Below the pieces are notes generated by a model. The model was not told where the DNA came from. It ran no database searches and was given only the letters and a program-made list of their open reading frames with translations. Positions 53,900-62,898 of a stretch of 64,000 nucleotides of DNA are shown here, piece by piece. A program made the position numbers and the translations under genes. Numbering within the stretch: position 1 is the first letter of the stretch; each line of letters opens with the position of its first letter. The DNA comes from Sinimarinibacterium flocculans. Lineage in GTDB: Bacteria > Pseudomonadota > Gammaproteobacteria > Nevskiales > Nevskiaceae. The stretch spans positions 111,780 through 175,779 of the forward strand of contig NZ_QICN01000002.1 of the NCBI RefSeq assembly GCF_003201205.1, read 5' to 3'.

Positions 53900-56217
53900 A
53901 GCTCGACGAAGACGAAGCGCGCGATCGCACGCGTGAACACGATGCCCGTCAGGCTCCAGCCGGCGTCGACCTTGGCATTGCCGGTCATGCCAGTGCGCAG
54001 CCGGCCGTCGGGGTCCTGCAGCTCGACTTGCACGCGGATGATCTTGCCGTAGGTGTCGTCGTCGGCCGCCGGCGCGATTGCGCGCACGCGACCGTCGAAG
54101 CTGGTATGCGGGAACGCCCAGGGCTTGAGGCTGGCATCGGCGTCGATCGCCGTCTCGCCGATCGACGATTCGGGGATGCGGATGTCGGCATACAACGTGG
54201 CCGTGTCCTCGACCACCGCGAGCGGATCGCCGCGGTTGAGGTAGTGGCCACGCGCGAACTGCAGTTCGGAGGAAACGATGCGCCCGGCGATCGGCACCTT
54301 GATCCTGGTGTAGGCCAGCTCCTGGCGCGCGTACTCGAGCTCGGCCTGGATGCGCCGCTTCTCGGCTTCGATGCTCTGGATGCGCTCGGCGAGCGCCGGA
54401 CTCTCGATCAAGGCCAGCGCACGCTGCGCTTCGAGCAACTGCTGGCGCGCGACCTCGGCGGCGCCCTGCGCACGCTCGTACTCCTGCGGCGTGACCGACT
54501 TGCCGCGGAATGCGACGGCGACGCGCGCGGCGCTGCGCTCGGCGAGCTCGGCCGCTGCCTTGGCGGTCTCGACCTTGCTGCGCGCGAGCTCGATCTCCTC
54601 CTCGCGCGCGCCCATGCGCACGATCGCGAGTTCCGCCTCGAGACGCGCCAGCTCGGCTTCCGATACGGCGACGCGCGCACGCTGCGCCGAATCGTCGAGC
54701 CGCGCGATGACCTGGCCGGCGGCCACGGCGTCGCCTTCCGTGACCAGCACTTCGCGCACGTCGCCGGCCACCAGCGCGCGCACGTCGGCGCGATCGCGCG
54801 GCAGGATCTCGAACTCGCCGCTCGCCGAGTACGGGTAGGGCAACACGCAGACGATGGCGACGATCAGCGCCGTGATCTTCTGCCGGCGCGTGGGCCGCCA
54901 CGGCCGCTTGACGTGGCCCATCGTCGTGCGGTCGACCGCGGCGCGCGAATACTGCCTGACCATATAAACCCCCATCACGCTCAACAACACAAGAAAGCCG
55001 ACGCCGTGATAGCGCTCGGCGAGCCAGCCGCCGACGCCCCACAGGATCAGCCACAGCAGCACCAGCAGGAACACCGCCGCCGCGAACCCGTAAGCCAGCA
55101 ACGCACGATACGAGACGCGGCGCGTGCGCACGAGCCACGGCCGGCTGCGCGCACCGAGCAGCGCGCCGATGGCCTGTTCACGCAGATCCGGCGTGTCCAG
55201 CAGGTGGCACAGCAGGAAGTGGCCGTCGTAGTGCATCAGCGGATTGAGCCGCAGCACCAGCGAGATCGTCGTGACGACGGTCAGGCCGACGCAGAAGCGC
55301 GCGATCGAGACCTGCGAGTCGACGAACAGAAACCAGGTGAGCACGGCGATCGACGCCGCCGCGGCGCTGCCGACCAGGCCGCTGCCGACGATGCGCAGAC
55401 GCTCGACGCGACCGGCGCGCTCGGCGGCACCGGCGGTGTCGACAAACAGATGCGGAATGCCGAGCGCACCGCGGACCAGGCCGATGCGCGGCGTACTCGG
55501 TGTATAGCGTGCGACCGCCGCCGCGCGTGCCGACATCGACAGCAGGTTGATCAGCGCCGCGCCGACCAGTGCCGTCGCGATTGCGCGATAGCTGCCGAAC
55601 AGGCCCGCCGACATCAGCAGCCACCCGTAGCGGTGCGTGATCACCAGCGCGATCGCCAGCCCGCACAGCGCGATGAAAGCGCCCAGATGCAGGCGCGAGC
55701 GCAGCGGCCAGATCAGCAGGCGCCCGAGTATCACGAACGGCGTCGGCGGCAGCGGCCAGTCGATCTGGTTGGCCTGGCCGCGGCGGCCGGTGACCAGGCC
55801 GGTCAGGCCGCCGGTGAGTCCCGGACTGACGCGCGAACCGGGCACCGACGACGGCGGCAGACTCGCCGGCGGCGCGGCGGCCAGGACCGGCTCGAGTCCG
55901 GTCCAGCCGAGGCCGATGCGTTCCGCGTCGTTGTGCGCCGGCGGCGGCAGCGGCTCGTGGGTGCCGGCCTGCAGCAGCCGGTATACGGCCAGCTCGGCGG
56001 CCAGGCCCTCGATCGTGGCCGCCGTCCAGCCGGCGTCTGCGGCCGCTTCGAGGCGCGCGGCGGCGCTGCGCCGGCCGTCAAACAATTGCGCGGCGGCGTA
56101 CTCCGCCGCGCTCAGGCGCAGCACGAAGCCGCCGTCGGCGGCGTGGACCTCGGCACCGCCGTCCGCATGTTCGACAACACGCGCCGGCGCAAAGCGGCGG
56201 TAGCGGCTGTCGATCAT
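53881..56217 (-). CDS. PqqD-like / M50-like / HlyD-type membrane-fusion chimera
   Basis: A 778-residue protein. Residues 1-85 resemble a PqqD-like winged-helix domain (VVEHADGGAEVHAADGGFVLRLSAAEYAAA). Membrane helices near 160-430 match the M50 peptidase fold, ending in NPLMHYDGHFLL. However, the HExxH zinc site expected in the first helix is absent (NLLSMSARAAAVARY), so it should not be a protease. A transmembrane helix near 455 leads to a HlyD-type adaptor: lipoyl half DVREVLVTEGDAVAAGQVIARL, a coiled-coil hairpin (about 515-625) and IAGRIVSSELQFARGHYLNRGDPLAVVED. It is presumably the inner-membrane/adaptor part of an export system with the TolC upstream. Cargo unknown. Confidence 0.8.
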   Translation of the reverse strand: MIDSRYRRFAPARVVEHADGGAEVHAADGGFVLRLSAAEYAAAQLFDGRRSAAARLEAAADAGWTAATIEGLAAELAVYRLLQAGTHEPLPPPAHNDAERIGLGWTGLEPVLAAAPPASLPPSSVPGSRVSPGLTGGLTGLVTGRRGQANQIDWPLPPTPFVILGRLLIWPLRSRLHLGAFIALCGLAIALVITHRYGWLLMSAGLFGSYRAIATALVGAALINLLSMSARAAAVARYTPSTPRIGLVRGALGIPHLFVDTAGAAERAGRVERLRIVGSGLVGSAAAASIAVLTWFLFVDSQVSIARFCVGLTVVTTISLVLRLNPLMHYDGHFLLCHLLDTPDLREQAIGALLGARSRPWLVRTRRVSYRALLAYGFAAAVFLLVLLWLILWGVGGWLAERYHGVGFLVLLSVMGVYMVRQYSRAAVDRTTMGHVKRPWRPTRRQKITALIVAIVCVLPYPYSASGEFEILPRDRADVRALVAGDVREVLVTEGDAVAAGQVIARLDDSAQRARVAVSEAELARLEAELAIVRMGAREEEIELARSKVETAKAAAELAERSAARVAVAFRGKSVTPQEYERAQGAAEVARQQLLEAQRALALIESPALAERIQSIEAEKRRIQAELEYARQELAYTRIKVPIAGRIVSSELQFARGHYLNRGDPLAVVEDTATLYADIRIPESSIGETAIDADASLKPWAFPHTSFDGRVRAIAPAADDDTYGKIIRVQVELQDPDGRLRTGMTGNAKVDAGWSLTGIVFTRAIARFVFVELWSWIP

Positions 56218-56290
56218 TGGCGCGCGCCCGTGTGCACGAGCGCCGCCGGCACGACCGCGGGGAGAACGGCTCGCTGGAGCATGAATGCGC

Positions 56291-57697
56291 CTACGGCAGC
56301 CTCGGCGCCTCGAGCATGCGGTTGATCTGCGCGAGATCCGCGACCAGCAGATTTCCGGCCAGCGACTTCAGGCGCAGCGAGCTGATCAGGAAGCGGTAGC
56401 GCGCATTGGCGTGATCGCGCTCGGCGGCATAGCGCCGTTCCACCGCGGTCAGCAGCTCGGTATTGGACAGCGTGCCGGCCTCGAAGCCGGCGCGCGTCGA
56501 CTGCTCCGACGCGATCGTCGCCTCGAGCGCGCGCTTGAGCGCGTCGACGCGCTGCAGCCCCGCCGAGCTGTTGCGGTAGGCGATGCGCACGTCGCGCAGG
56601 ACCTGCGTGCGCGCATCGTCGCGCAACGCCTCGGCCTGGGTCTGCAGTGCCAGTGCCTGGCGCTTGGCCGATTCGAGCTGACCGCCGGTGTACAGCGGCA
56701 GCGTCAGCATGACGCCGATGCGCTCCTGATCCTCGTTGCGCTCGCCGGCGAGACCGCCGCTGGATTCCAGCGAGAACGCGTCGCCCACCAGATCGAGCGT
56801 CGGCCACTGCGCCTTGCGCGCGCGCTCGTAGCCCAGTTCGGCGATGTCGACCCCCAGCGCCTGCATGCGGATCAGAGTGTTCTCGGCCTCGGCACGCGCG
56901 ATCCACACCTCGACTTCGGCCGGCTGCGGCGGCACCAGCAGCAGATTGAGCGGCAGGCGCCAGAGCCGCTCGTAGCGCCGCCCGCCGATCGCCTCCAGTC
57001 GCGTCGTCGCGTTGGCCACCGCATCGAGCGCCTCGGTCTGGCGCGCGACCGCAATCTCGTAGCGCGCCTGCGCCGTCTTCAGATCGGCATCGGTGGCCAG
57101 GCCGGAGGCCTCGCGCGCGCGCACCTGAGCGAGCTGCTCGCGCAGGGCGAGGGTCTCGGCGCGCGCGAACAGCAGCGCGTCCTCGGCCGCCAGCACGGTG
57201 AAGTAGGCTTCGGCGACCGCCAGCAGCAGCGCGTCCTGGGCGCCGCGCAGCTTGTACTCGGCCTGCTGCACGCGCAGCGACGCCTGCGCCTTGCCGAGCA
57301 TCAGCCCCGGCTGGTACAGCGCCTGGCTCAGGCGCGCGCCGTACAGCAACTGGTCGAGATCGTCGTCGCGGTCGATGTCGACGATGCCGTAGTAGTCACC
57401 GGTGATGTGCTCGTGCAGCCAGTCGTACTGGGCGCGCACGCCGAGCTGTGGCAGCAGCTTGCCCTTGGCCTGCGGCAGCAGTTCGCGCGCGGCGAGGAAC
57501 TCGGCGCGCGCGGCGCGGTAGCCGGCATTGCCCTGCAGCGCATCGTTGCAGACCGCGAGCAGATCGCTGGCCGTGTCCTGCGCCATGACCGGCGCCCAGG
57601 CCGTGAGGAGCAGCGCCCGCGCCGCGGCGCGGGCCAGAACGCTGCGCCATGCCCTGACTGGCTGCGAGCGGCGCTGCGCGTTCGGTTCGACTCTCAT
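56291..57697 (-). CDS. TolC-family outer-membrane efflux protein
   Basis: A 468-residue protein with an N-terminal signal (about 20-40, AARALLLTAWAPVMAQ) and two TolC/OEP repeats. It has NAGYRAARAEFLAARELLPQAKGKLLPQLGV early, then the barrel strand LSQALYQPGLMLGKAQA and a second repeat with MLTLPLYTGGQLESAKRQA and RYRFLISSLRLKSLAG. The first gene of the TolC-HlyD-propeller-sulfotransferase operon, 73 bp before the next gene. It would form the outer-membrane exit duct. The ATG at 57697 is preferred; one codon pair upstream is possible. Confidence 0.87.
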   Translation of the reverse strand: MRVEPNAQRRSQPVRAWRSVLARAAARALLLTAWAPVMAQDTASDLLAVCNDALQGNAGYRAARAEFLAARELLPQAKGKLLPQLGVRAQYDWLHEHITGDYYGIVDIDRDDDLDQLLYGARLSQALYQPGLMLGKAQASLRVQQAEYKLRGAQDALLLAVAEAYFTVLAAEDALLFARAETLALREQLAQVRAREASGLATDADLKTAQARYEIAVARQTEALDAVANATTRLEAIGGRRYERLWRLPLNLLLVPPQPAEVEVWIARAEAENTLIRMQALGVDIAELGYERARKAQWPTLDLVGDAFSLESSGGLAGERNEDQERIGVMLTLPLYTGGQLESAKRQALALQTQAEALRDDARTQVLRDVRIAYRNSSAGLQRVDALKRALEATIASEQSTRAGFEAGTLSNTELLTAVERRYAAERDHANARYRFLISSLRLKSLAGNLLVADLAQINRMLEAPRLP

Positions 57698-57818
57698 GCG
57701 AATGCGATTATGGGGAATGTGTGCCGGGCTGTCGCGTCGGAAACCGCCGTGCCAGTGGCCCGACACCAGAGAGAAGAACCCCGCACCACCCGGGGTGCCG
57801 AACCCCACGCCGCAGCTC

Positions 57819-60392
57819 TCAGTTATTGGGCAGCTTCATCAGGAAGCGGCAGATCGCCGGGCAGACAAAGATCGCGCCGATCATGTTGGCGAAGAAGGCG
57901 AAGGTCAGCAGCAGGCCCATGTCGGCCTGGAACTGCAGGCCGGAGAACAGCCAGGTCGCGACCGATCCCGACAGCACCAGACCGGTGAAGATCACCGGCT
58001 TGCCGGTCATGCGCAGCGTCTCGTAGTAGGCGTCGGCGAGGCTCTTGCCCTTCTTCACGAACTCTTCGATCGTCGAGTAGATGTAGATGCCGTAGTCGAC
58101 GCCGATGCCCACCGCCAGCGCGGCGACCGGCAAGGTCGCCACCTTCATGCCGATGCCCTTGATCGCCATCAGCGCGAGGATCAGGTTCGACACCACGTAC
58201 AGCGGCACCAGGATCGAGAACACGCCGGCGGCGCTGCGGAAGCTCAGCCACAGAAAGACGATGATCACGGCGTAAACGTAGTAGACGATCGGCTTGTCCT
58301 TCTCCTTGACGACTTCGTTCGACGCCGCCATCACGCCGCCCTGGGCGCTGGCGAGGGCGAAGTTCACGGGGCACGGCTTGTCGAAGCTCTCGAGCTTGGC
58401 CTCCGCCGCTTCGACCTTCGCACGCAGATCGATGATCGAGGCGTCCCCGTCGACCTGGGTGTCGGTGAAGTCCCGCGCCTTGAGCGAGGTGATCTGGTTC
58501 TTCAGCGCAACCTCGTCGGCGCCGAGCGCGCGACGTGCGGCGTTCTTGTCGGCGCAGTAGGCGGCATCGACGCCGCTGTTGAGTTCGAACCACTGCTCGG
58601 CGTTGTGCTCGTTGAAGGCCTTGACCTTGTCGGTGAGCCGGTCGAGGGTCGTCGCCTTGTGGTCCTTGGTGAACAGGAACACCGCCATCGCCGAGCAGTC
58701 CGGGTTGAGCAGGCCGGACGAGGTCGGGATCGGCGTGATCGCCTGCACCATGACGTACTGGTTGCGCGGCAGCACCCGGAACTTGGGCGCGCCCTCGGAG
58801 AACGCCGAGTTCACCTGGCGCGCGGCCCACGGCAGCGACAGGATCGACGCGACGCCCGGGTCGTTCTCCATGTGCCAACCGAAGCGGTCGATCTGCTCCA
58901 TCACGTTGTACTTGATGCACGATTCCGGATCGGTCTCGGCGATGACCTTGAGGATGTCGGTACCGATCGTGAAGTTGGCGGTGATCGCGTCGGAGTCCTT
59001 GTTGTAGCGCGAATCCGGGCGCAGCTCGGGCACGCCGGACTGCGCGTCGCCGTAGATCATGCCCTCGCTCTTCCACAGCGCCCAGCCGTAGGCACCGGCG
59101 AGCGCGATGATGACCAGCGCCGCGGGCACCGGCTTGGTGACCACCGTCATCGCGCGGAACACCGGATTGAAGATCGCCTCGCGCGCATCCTGCTTCTTGA
59201 CGAAGGACTCGACGTCCTTGACGTTCATGTACGTCAGCCAGATCGGCATCAGGATCTTGTTGGTGACGATGATCGCGACCATGCCGTAGGAGGCGTTGAT
59301 CGCCATCTCGCGGATGATGTCGATCGGGATCAGCAGGATCGTCAGGAAGCCGGCGAGATCGGTGATCAGCGCCGTGGTGCCCGGAATCGCCAGACGGCGG
59401 AAGGTCTCGAGAGACGCCTCGTAGCCGTTCTTGCCGGTCGCCAGCTCGGACACCCATGAACTGGTGTACTGGACGCCGTGCGACACCGAGACCGACAGGA
59501 TCAGGAACGGCACCAGGATGGCGAACGGATCGAGGCCGAATCCGCTGGCCGTGAGCAGGCCGAACTCCCAGATCACCGCAATGAACGAACACACCAGCGG
59601 CAGCACCGACAGCTTGAAGCTGCCGAGGTAGAGGATCAGCAGCACGAAGGTCATGCCGAGCGCGACGAAGAAGTACATGATCACTTCGTTCGCGGCATCG
59701 GTGACGTCGCCGATGACCTTGGCGAAGCCGATGATGTGGATGTCGACCTGGTCGTCCTGGTAGGCGCCGCGGATCTTGTCCTCGAGCTGCCGGGCCACTT
59801 CGCGATAGTCGAGCTTCTTGCCCGAGACCGGGTCGATCTCGAGCAGCTCGGCGAAGACCATCGCACCGGTCTGGTCCTTCGATACGTAGCGGCCGACGTG
59901 ACCGCCCTTGCCGACGTTGGCACGCACCAGCGTGAACATTTCCTCGGTCGGCTGGTACTCGGCCGGGATCACGTTGCCGCCGGCGAACCCGCCTTCGACC
60001 ACCTCGACGTAGCGCACATCCGGCGTGAACAGCGAGGACACGCGTGAACGATCAACGCCGGGCAGGAAGAACACCTCGTCGGTGACCTGCTTGAGCTTGC
60101 TCAGGAAGTGCTCGTTGTAGATGTCGTGGCTCTTGTCCTTCTGGATCAGCGAGACAAGGATGGTGTTGGCACCACCGAAGTCATCCTCGTACTGCTTGAG
60201 CACCTTCATGTACGGATGCTCGAGCGGGATCGACTTGTCGAAGCCGGCATCCACGTGCGTGCCGGCGGCGAACCACGCGAACACCGCGGTGAGAACGCCG
60301 AGCAGCGCGAGCATGAGCATGCGCTTGCCGTAGACGATCGGTTCGACGACCGCAAGGATCTTTTCCTGCGAGAAGAGCGATGTGCCAGCCAT
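57819..60392 (-). CDS. RND/MMPL-family transporter of the DUF1302/DUF1329-associated type
   Basis: An 857-residue, roughly 12-helix protein of the RND superfamily. Periplasmic loops follow helix 1 (about 45-220) and helix 7 (about 445-700). Membrane blocks include VALGMTFVLLILYLGSFKLSVLPLVCSF, PFLILSVSVSHGVQYTSSW, ITDLAGFLTILLIPI, and near the end PVAALAVGIGVDYGIYIYSTI. It lacks the typical tripartite adaptor; its partners are YCF48-like, DUF1329 and DUF1302 proteins encoded upstream. The module is widespread in lipid- and hydrocarbon-using gammaproteobacteria and is thought to handle hydrophobic substrates. Direction of transport is not known. Confidence 0.88.
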   Translation of the reverse strand: MAGTSLFSQEKILAVVEPIVYGKRMLMLALLGVLTAVFAWFAAGTHVDAGFDKSIPLEHPYMKVLKQYEDDFGGANTILVSLIQKDKSHDIYNEHFLSKLKQVTDEVFFLPGVDRSRVSSLFTPDVRYVEVVEGGFAGGNVIPAEYQPTEEMFTLVRANVGKGGHVGRYVSKDQTGAMVFAELLEIDPVSGKKLDYREVARQLEDKIRGAYQDDQVDIHIIGFAKVIGDVTDAANEVIMYFFVALGMTFVLLILYLGSFKLSVLPLVCSFIAVIWEFGLLTASGFGLDPFAILVPFLILSVSVSHGVQYTSSWVSELATGKNGYEASLETFRRLAIPGTTALITDLAGFLTILLIPIDIIREMAINASYGMVAIIVTNKILMPIWLTYMNVKDVESFVKKQDAREAIFNPVFRAMTVVTKPVPAALVIIALAGAYGWALWKSEGMIYGDAQSGVPELRPDSRYNKDSDAITANFTIGTDILKVIAETDPESCIKYNVMEQIDRFGWHMENDPGVASILSLPWAARQVNSAFSEGAPKFRVLPRNQYVMVQAITPIPTSSGLLNPDCSAMAVFLFTKDHKATTLDRLTDKVKAFNEHNAEQWFELNSGVDAAYCADKNAARRALGADEVALKNQITSLKARDFTDTQVDGDASIIDLRAKVEAAEAKLESFDKPCPVNFALASAQGGVMAASNEVVKEKDKPIVYYVYAVIIVFLWLSFRSAAGVFSILVPLYVVSNLILALMAIKGIGMKVATLPVAALAVGIGVDYGIYIYSTIEEFVKKGKSLADAYYETLRMTGKPVIFTGLVLSGSVATWLFSGLQFQADMGLLLTFAFFANMIGAIFVCPAICRFLMKLPNN

Positions 60393-60432
60393 GAGCCGAG
60401 CCCCCGTTGTTCGTGGCTATGTATACGCGTGG

Positions 60433-61413
60433 TTACTGCAGCGCGATGCGCTGGACGCCCGACTCGCCGACGGCGAGCAGCACGTCGCCGAGCGGAATCA
60501 CCGACGACAGCGGCGTGCCGGCCGCGGACTTGAGCACCGTGATCTCGTCGATGCCGTTGGCCGACAGCATGACGTTGCCGTTGACGCCGACCATGGCCTT
60601 GCGTCCGTCGTCGAGCAGGGTGCCGCCGAACATCGACGCGACCGACCCGGTCGTGACCTCGCGCCACTCGCCCGAGCCCGCGTCCTCGCTGACGAAAACG
60701 TTGCCGCGCAGGCCGAAGATCACGACGCCCTTGTCGGCATACGGCAGTGCGCCGAAGAGCGAACTCTCGTACGGCGATTCCACCGCCGACCAAGTCTGTC
60801 CTTCGTCGGTCGAGATCGCCAGCGTGCCCGACTCGCCGGCGATGAACAGCGCGCCGTCGGCGAGCTGCGTCATCGAGTTGAAGTGCCACTCGTCCTCGCG
60901 GATCGGGCTGTCGACCTCCTCCCACGAAGCGCCGCCGTCGGTGGTCGCGTAGAACAGCCCGTAGGCACCGATCGCGAAGCCGCGCTCCTGGTCGAGGAAC
61001 AGCACGTCGAGCAGCGGCATCTCCAGCTCCGGCTCGAAGTTCTGGATCTCCCAGCTGCGCCCGCCGTCGGCGGTATGCAGGATCACCGCATCGTGGCCGA
61101 CCGCCCAGCCGTGATCGGCGTCGACGAAATCGACCGCCGTCAGCGGCGCACGGGTCGGTGTCTGCACCTGCGCCCACTTAACGCCGTCGTTGGAGACGAC
61201 GACCGCCCCGCGATCGCCGACGGCGATCAGGTGTTCGCCGGTGTTGACGATGTCGAGCAGCAGGCTGCCGGGCGTCAGCGGCATGATTTCCGACGGCAGC
61301 GGCTTGACCGTCGTCTCCACGCCGTCGTCGGCCTCGTCCTGGGCCACCGCGGGGCCAGCCGCCAGCCACAGGGCCAGCAGCAGGGTCGCATTGCGGGTTG
61401 CGCGCTTGTTCAT
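60433..61413 (-). CDS. YCF48-like/BNR-repeat exported protein
   Basis: A 326-residue protein with a signal peptide (LLLALWLAAGPAVAQ) and five or more sialidase-like blades: GVKWAQVQTPTRAPLTAVDFVDADHGWAVGHD, ADGGRSWEIQNFEPE, TTDGGASWEEVDSP, STDEGQTWSAVESP. This is the YCF48/photosystem assembly-factor type propeller usually found beside RND transporters with DUF1329/DUF1302. Periplasmic. The ATG at 61413 is chosen: GAGGGG ends six bases upstream, and an ATG six bases earlier would abut it. Confidence 0.85.
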   Translation of the reverse strand: MNKRATRNATLLLALWLAAGPAVAQDEADDGVETTVKPLPSEIMPLTPGSLLLDIVNTGEHLIAVGDRGAVVVSNDGVKWAQVQTPTRAPLTAVDFVDADHGWAVGHDAVILHTADGGRSWEIQNFEPELEMPLLDVLFLDQERGFAIGAYGLFYATTDGGASWEEVDSPIREDEWHFNSMTQLADGALFIAGESGTLAISTDEGQTWSAVESPYESSLFGALPYADKGVVIFGLRGNVFVSEDAGSGEWREVTTGSVASMFGGTLLDDGRKAMVGVNGNVMLSANGIDEITVLKSAAGTPLSSVIPLGDVLLAVGESGVQRIALQ

Positions 61414-61517
61414 GGTCATCCCCTCATCGGTGACGGCGCCTTCGGCCGCATCCGTGACTGATCGATTGTTGCCAGTGCCCCACGCCACCGGCCGCGAACC
61501 CGGCATCGACGGAGCGT

Positions 61518-62885
61518 TCATTTCTTCGCCAGCCGCGACACCTTGCGCGGCTCGAAGTGATCCTCGTCGAACACCCAGGTCGCGGTCTCCGGATCCTCGT
61601 TATTCAGCGCCTGGGCCAGATAGCGATTGCCCGGAAGATCGTACACCGTTTCGCACACCGGAAGCTCGTAGGGCTTGTCGTAGGCGATCACGGTGTGCGC
61701 TTCCTGGAGCTGCCAGAGCGCGCCGCGTGCGTCATATACGTCGACGATGCGAATCTGCCAGCCGTCCTCGTCGACGAAGAAGCGCCGGCGCTTGTAGCGA
61801 TGCCCGCTGCCCAGCCGCAGCGTCGCCTCGACCTCCCAGACCCGGCGCCGCTCGTAGCGGGTGTGCTCCTGCGCCAGGTGATGCTTGCCGACGATCTGGC
61901 TGTACTCGAGCGCGTCGCTGTGCAGGCGATAGCTGTTCGCCGGCACGAACATCTCGCGCTTGCCGATCAGTTTCCACTCGTAGCGCTCGGTCGGCCCGTT
62001 GAACATGTCGGCCTGGTCGTGGGTGCGCAGGCCGTCGGCGCCCAGCGCCGGCGTGTCGTGGCCGGCGTTGGGCACGCGGCGCAGGCGCTGCTGCCCGGGA
62101 CTGTGCTGCCAGATGCGTCGCGCTTCGGCGATCTGGTCGCGCGTCTCGTGCAGCAGCAGGATCGAGCCCTCGAGCCGGGGCGGTGCGGTCACCAGTTCCA
62201 ACGCGTGGTACAGGACCTCGCCAAGCGCCTCGGGCGCGAGCCCCGGACGCGAGTACATGAAGCGCAGGTCCTCGCGGATCGTCGTCTGGTTGTAGTCGCC
62301 GGACGCCGCCACCGCGAACTGGTTGTTCCAGCGTCGCACCGAGACGTCGCGGTAGCGCACCTTGTGGTTCCAGATGACCTCGAAGGCGTTGCCGGGGATC
62401 GGGAACGGCACGCCGGTGACGGCGCCGCTGAGCACCTCGCCGTTGCCCTGCAGTTCCGCGCGCAGGGCATTGGCGCGGCTGGCCTCGTAGACGAACACGG
62501 GGTTCGCGAAGCTGCGCCGCGTCGCATAGACAGGCATGCGATAGCTGTCCGGATACCGCCGCAGCAGGGCCGCCTGTGCCTCGCTCAGGTACTCCTCGTA
62601 CCGGGACAGGTTCTCCGCCGAGATCGTGAACAGCGGCGCATCGTCGGGGAATGGATCGCAATAGCGGCTGCCCGCGCCGGCGAAGCATTCCGGCGCGGCG
62701 ACCAGGCCGCCGTCCCATGCGGGGATGCTGCCGTCGGCGTTCGCCGCGGCCTCGGCGCCGACCGGCGTCAGCGAGGTGCCGAGCTGGGCAAGCTGCTCCT
62801 CGGCGACGCGCGCGTGCGCACCGGCAACCACCAGCAACAACAAGGCCGGCAGCGCCGAACGGTGGCCCTGCCGGCCGATACGCAT
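61518..62885 (-). CDS. DUF1329 outer-membrane-lipid-handling protein
   Basis: A 455-residue exported protein with a signal peptide (ALPALLLLVVAGAHA). DUF1329 features include AEEQLAQLGTSLTPVGAEAAANADGSIPAWDGG at the mature N-terminus, GVPFPIPGNAFEVIWNHKVRYRD, and DGLRTHDQADMFNGPTERYEWKLIGKREMFVPANSY. The domain is related to LolB-like lipoprotein-binding barrels, so transfer of a hydrophobic ligand across the periplasm is plausible. It starts right after the DUF1302 stop (ATG at 62885 or 62894). Confidence 0.87.
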   Translation of the reverse strand: MRIGRQGHRSALPALLLLVVAGAHARVAEEQLAQLGTSLTPVGAEAAANADGSIPAWDGGLVAAPECFAGAGSRYCDPFPDDAPLFTISAENLSRYEEYLSEAQAALLRRYPDSYRMPVYATRRSFANPVFVYEASRANALRAELQGNGEVLSGAVTGVPFPIPGNAFEVIWNHKVRYRDVSVRRWNNQFAVAASGDYNQTTIREDLRFMYSRPGLAPEALGEVLYHALELVTAPPRLEGSILLLHETRDQIAEARRIWQHSPGQQRLRRVPNAGHDTPALGADGLRTHDQADMFNGPTERYEWKLIGKREMFVPANSYRLHSDALEYSQIVGKHHLAQEHTRYERRRVWEVEATLRLGSGHRYKRRRFFVDEDGWQIRIVDVYDARGALWQLQEAHTVIAYDKPYELPVCETVYDLPGNRYLAQALNNEDPETATWVFDEDHFEPRKVSRLAKK

Positions 62886-62898
62886 TCCCGGCATTCGA

